A DNA stretch of 18,395 nucleotides from an uncultured Collinsella sp. Its GTDB lineage: Bacteria; Actinomycetota; Coriobacteriia; Coriobacteriales; Coriobacteriaceae. The stretch covers positions 1 to 18,395 of the forward strand of contig CABQMC010000010.1 of the NCBI GenBank assembly GCA_902465115.1, in the 5' to 3' direction. Every line of letters starts with the position of its first letter. Position 1 is the stretch's first letter. Below the pieces are notes generated by a model that had not been told where the DNA came from, did not search any database, and worked only from the letters and a program-made list of their open reading frames with translations. Below are positions 16,623-18,395 of the stretch, in pieces. Made by a program: the position numbers and the translations under genes.

Positions 16623-18395
16623 GTGGCAAAGAAGAAGACGAAGAACCAGCCGAAGAAAAAGCAGGTCAACGCCGAGAACGTCATCGGCCTGCACTCCGAG
16701 GTCACCGACCAGCCGATCACGCAGACGCTCGAGGTCAACTACATGCCCTACGCCATGAGCGTCAACGTCTCGCGTGCGTTCCCCGAGATCGACGGCTTTA
16801 AGCCCTCGCACCGCAAGCTGCTCTACACCATGTACAAGATGGGTCTGCTCAAGGGCGAGCGCCAGAAGAGCGCCAACATCGTGGGCCAGACCATGAAGCT
16901 CAACCCGCACGGCGATGCCGCGATCTACGAGACGATGGTGCGCCTGGCAACCGGCAACGAGGCGTTGCTCGCACCGTTCGTTGAGTCGAAGGGCAACTTT
17001 GGCAAGTACTATTCGGGCGACCTGAGCTACGCCGCCTCGCGTTATACCGAAGCCAAGCTCTCCCCCATCAGCGCCGAGATCTTCAAGGACATCGACAAGG
17101 ACCCGGTCGACTTCGTCGACAGCTACGACGGTGCCATGAAGGAGCCGCGCCTTCTGCCCACCACGTTCCCCAACATCCTTGTCTCGGCCAACAAGGGCAT
17201 CGGCGTCGCCATGGCGTCCGACATCTGCGGCTTCAACCTCAACGAGGTCTGCACCGCCACGATGCACTACCTGCAGGATCCCGATTGCGACCTGCTCGAG
17301 TACATGCCCATGCCCGACTTCTCGACCGGCGGCGAGATCATCTACCGCCGCGAGGAGATGGAAAAGATTATTGAGACCGGCCTGGGCAGCTTCCAGATTC
17401 GCTCCCGCTGGCGTTGGATTCCCGAAGAGCGCATCATCGAGGTCTACGAGATCCCCTACACCACCAAGACCGATGTCATCATCGAGCGCATCGTCAAGCT
17501 CTCCAAAGAGGGCAAGGTCAAGGAGATCGCTGACATCCGCGACGAAACCGACCTCTCGGGCTTGCGCATCGCCATCGACCTTAAGCGCGGCGTCGACCCC
17601 GACAAGCTCATGGCCAAGCTCTATCGCTCGACCACGCTGCAGGATTCGTTCTCGTGCAACTTCAACGTGTTGGTCGATGGTTACCCTCGCGTTATGGGCG
17701 TGCGCCAGATTCTGCACGAGTGGGTCAAGTGGCGTATTGAGTCCACGCGTCGCCGCATTAACTTTGACCTGGGCAAAAAGTCCGAGCGCCTGCACCTGCT
17801 GCACGGCCTCGAGGCGATTCTGCTCGACATCGACAAGGCCATCGCCATCATCCGCGGCACCAAACTTGAGGCCGAGGTCGTGCCCAACCTTATGAAGGGT
17901 TTTGACATCGACGAGACCCAGGCCGAGTTCGTTGCCGAGCTTAAGCTCCGCAACATCAACGAGGAGTACATCCTCAACCGCACCAAGGACATTGCCAAGC
18001 TTGAGGGCGAGATTGCCGAGCTTGAGGAGATCCTCTCCAGCGAGGAGAACATCAAGAAGGTCATCAGCGACGAGCTGGCCGCGGTCAACAAGAAGTACGT
18101 GATGCCGCGCCGCACGGGCAGGATTGAGCCCCACGAGGTTATCGAGGTAAGCTTGGAGCCCGAGGTCGAGGAGTACCCGGTTACCATCATGCTCTCGCGC
18201 GATGGCTATCTTAAGAAGATGACGGACCGCGTGCTCAAGAAGGCGACCACGCTCAAGTACAAGGACGGCGACAAACCCTTTATCGAGTTCCCGTCCTCCA
18301 ATACGCACGAGCTGCTCGTGTTTACCAACAAGAGCCAGGTGTATAAGTGCAAAGTCGCGGCGTTTGAGGATACCAAGTCGGCACAGCTGGGCTCG
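16623..18395 (+). CDS. Type IIA DNA topoisomerase subunit A (GyrA/ParC), partial at right edge
   Basis: 591 codons are seen, starting from GTG 16623 with AGAGG 5 nt upstream. A lysine-rich N-terminal tail (KKKTKNQPKKKQ) precedes the breakage-reunion domain, which contains the active-site tyrosine Y141 in AASRYTEAKL. The quinolone pocket reads NPHGDAAIYETM, with Ala99 and Glu103 at the places of E. coli GyrA Ser83 and Asp87. A coiled-coil-like region follows (about 435-490), then the start of the C-terminal beta-blade region (VTIMLSRDGYLKKM). The end, including any GyrA-box that would mark it as gyrase, is outside the window. It is the second gene of the operon with subunit B. Confidence 0.93.
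   Translation, partial: MAKKKTKNQPKKKQVNAENVIGLHSEVTDQPITQTLEVNYMPYAMSVNVSRAFPEIDGFKPSHRKLLYTMYKMGLLKGERQKSANIVGQTMKLNPHGDAAIYETMVRLATGNEALLAPFVESKGNFGKYYSGDLSYAASRYTEAKLSPISAEIFKDIDKDPVDFVDSYDGAMKEPRLLPTTFPNILVSANKGIGVAMASDICGFNLNEVCTATMHYLQDPDCDLLEYMPMPDFSTGGEIIYRREEMEKIIETGLGSFQIRSRWRWIPEERIIEVYEIPYTTKTDVIIERIVKLSKEGKVKEIADIRDETDLSGLRIAIDLKRGVDPDKLMAKLYRSTTLQDSFSCNFNVLVDGYPRVMGVRQILHEWVKWRIESTRRRINFDLGKKSERLHLLHGLEAILLDIDKAIAIIRGTKLEAEVVPNLMKGFDIDETQAEFVAELKLRNINEEYILNRTKDIAKLEGEIAELEEILSSEENIKKVISDELAAVNKKYVMPRRTGRIEPHEVIEVSLEPEVEEYPVTIMLSRDGYLKKMTDRVLKKATTLKYKDGDKPFIEFPSSNTHELLVFTNKSQVYKCKVAAFEDTKSAQLGS

Noticed and set aside
16119..18308. 729-codon minus-strand open frame
   Set aside because: Antisense to both topoisomerase genes; the Leu/Val/Asp-rich repeat-like product mirrors their codons.

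Overview
The window looks like chromosome of a Gram-positive, fairly GC-rich gut actinobacterium of the class Coriobacteriia; Collinsella or a close relative is my best guess. The guess rests on codon use and on the families present: a divergent gyrase/topoisomerase IV pair, a membrane Fe-S/thioredoxin lipoprotein set, a sortase-type surface protein and an ATPase with a DUF234-like tail. No rRNA, tRNA, CRISPR array or insertion sequence was seen.

Left part, minus strand (1-4359). At the left edge is an ABC transporter with the ATPase fused to a MacB/FtsX-like permease. Its reading frame is broken, and the part that should carry the ABC signature LSGGQ is missing. To its right is a three-gene operon read leftward: a 48-residue CXXC microprotein that is easy to overlook, a polytopic protein with many Fe-S cysteine motifs, and a TlpA-like thioredoxin lipoprotein that ends in a clear terminator. 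Together they look like a route that carries electrons across the membrane to an extracytoplasmic thiol reductase.

Middle, plus strand (4450-11868). An OmpR-type response regulator and its histidine kinase overlap by 4 nt and start divergently from the redox operon, 90 bp away. The kinase has a CXXC in its first membrane segment. They are followed by a LuxR-type regulator with a helical N-terminal region and then by a 1455-residue surface protein that has a twin-arginine-like signal peptide and an LAGTG sortase-like anchor.

Right-middle. A two-gene minus-strand operon (Xre-type regulator plus four-TM membrane protein) is driven by a near-consensus promoter framed by inverted repeats. Divergent to it is an ATPase with a C-terminal PD-(D/E)XK-like motif. 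Its leader carries a perfect 18-bp inverted repeat, and a third copy of the same core lies over its ribosome binding site.

Right end, plus strand (14580-18395). Divergent type IIA topoisomerase subunits B (complete) and A (cut by the window edge) form an operon. Long antisense open frames over the high-GC genes were judged to be shadows.
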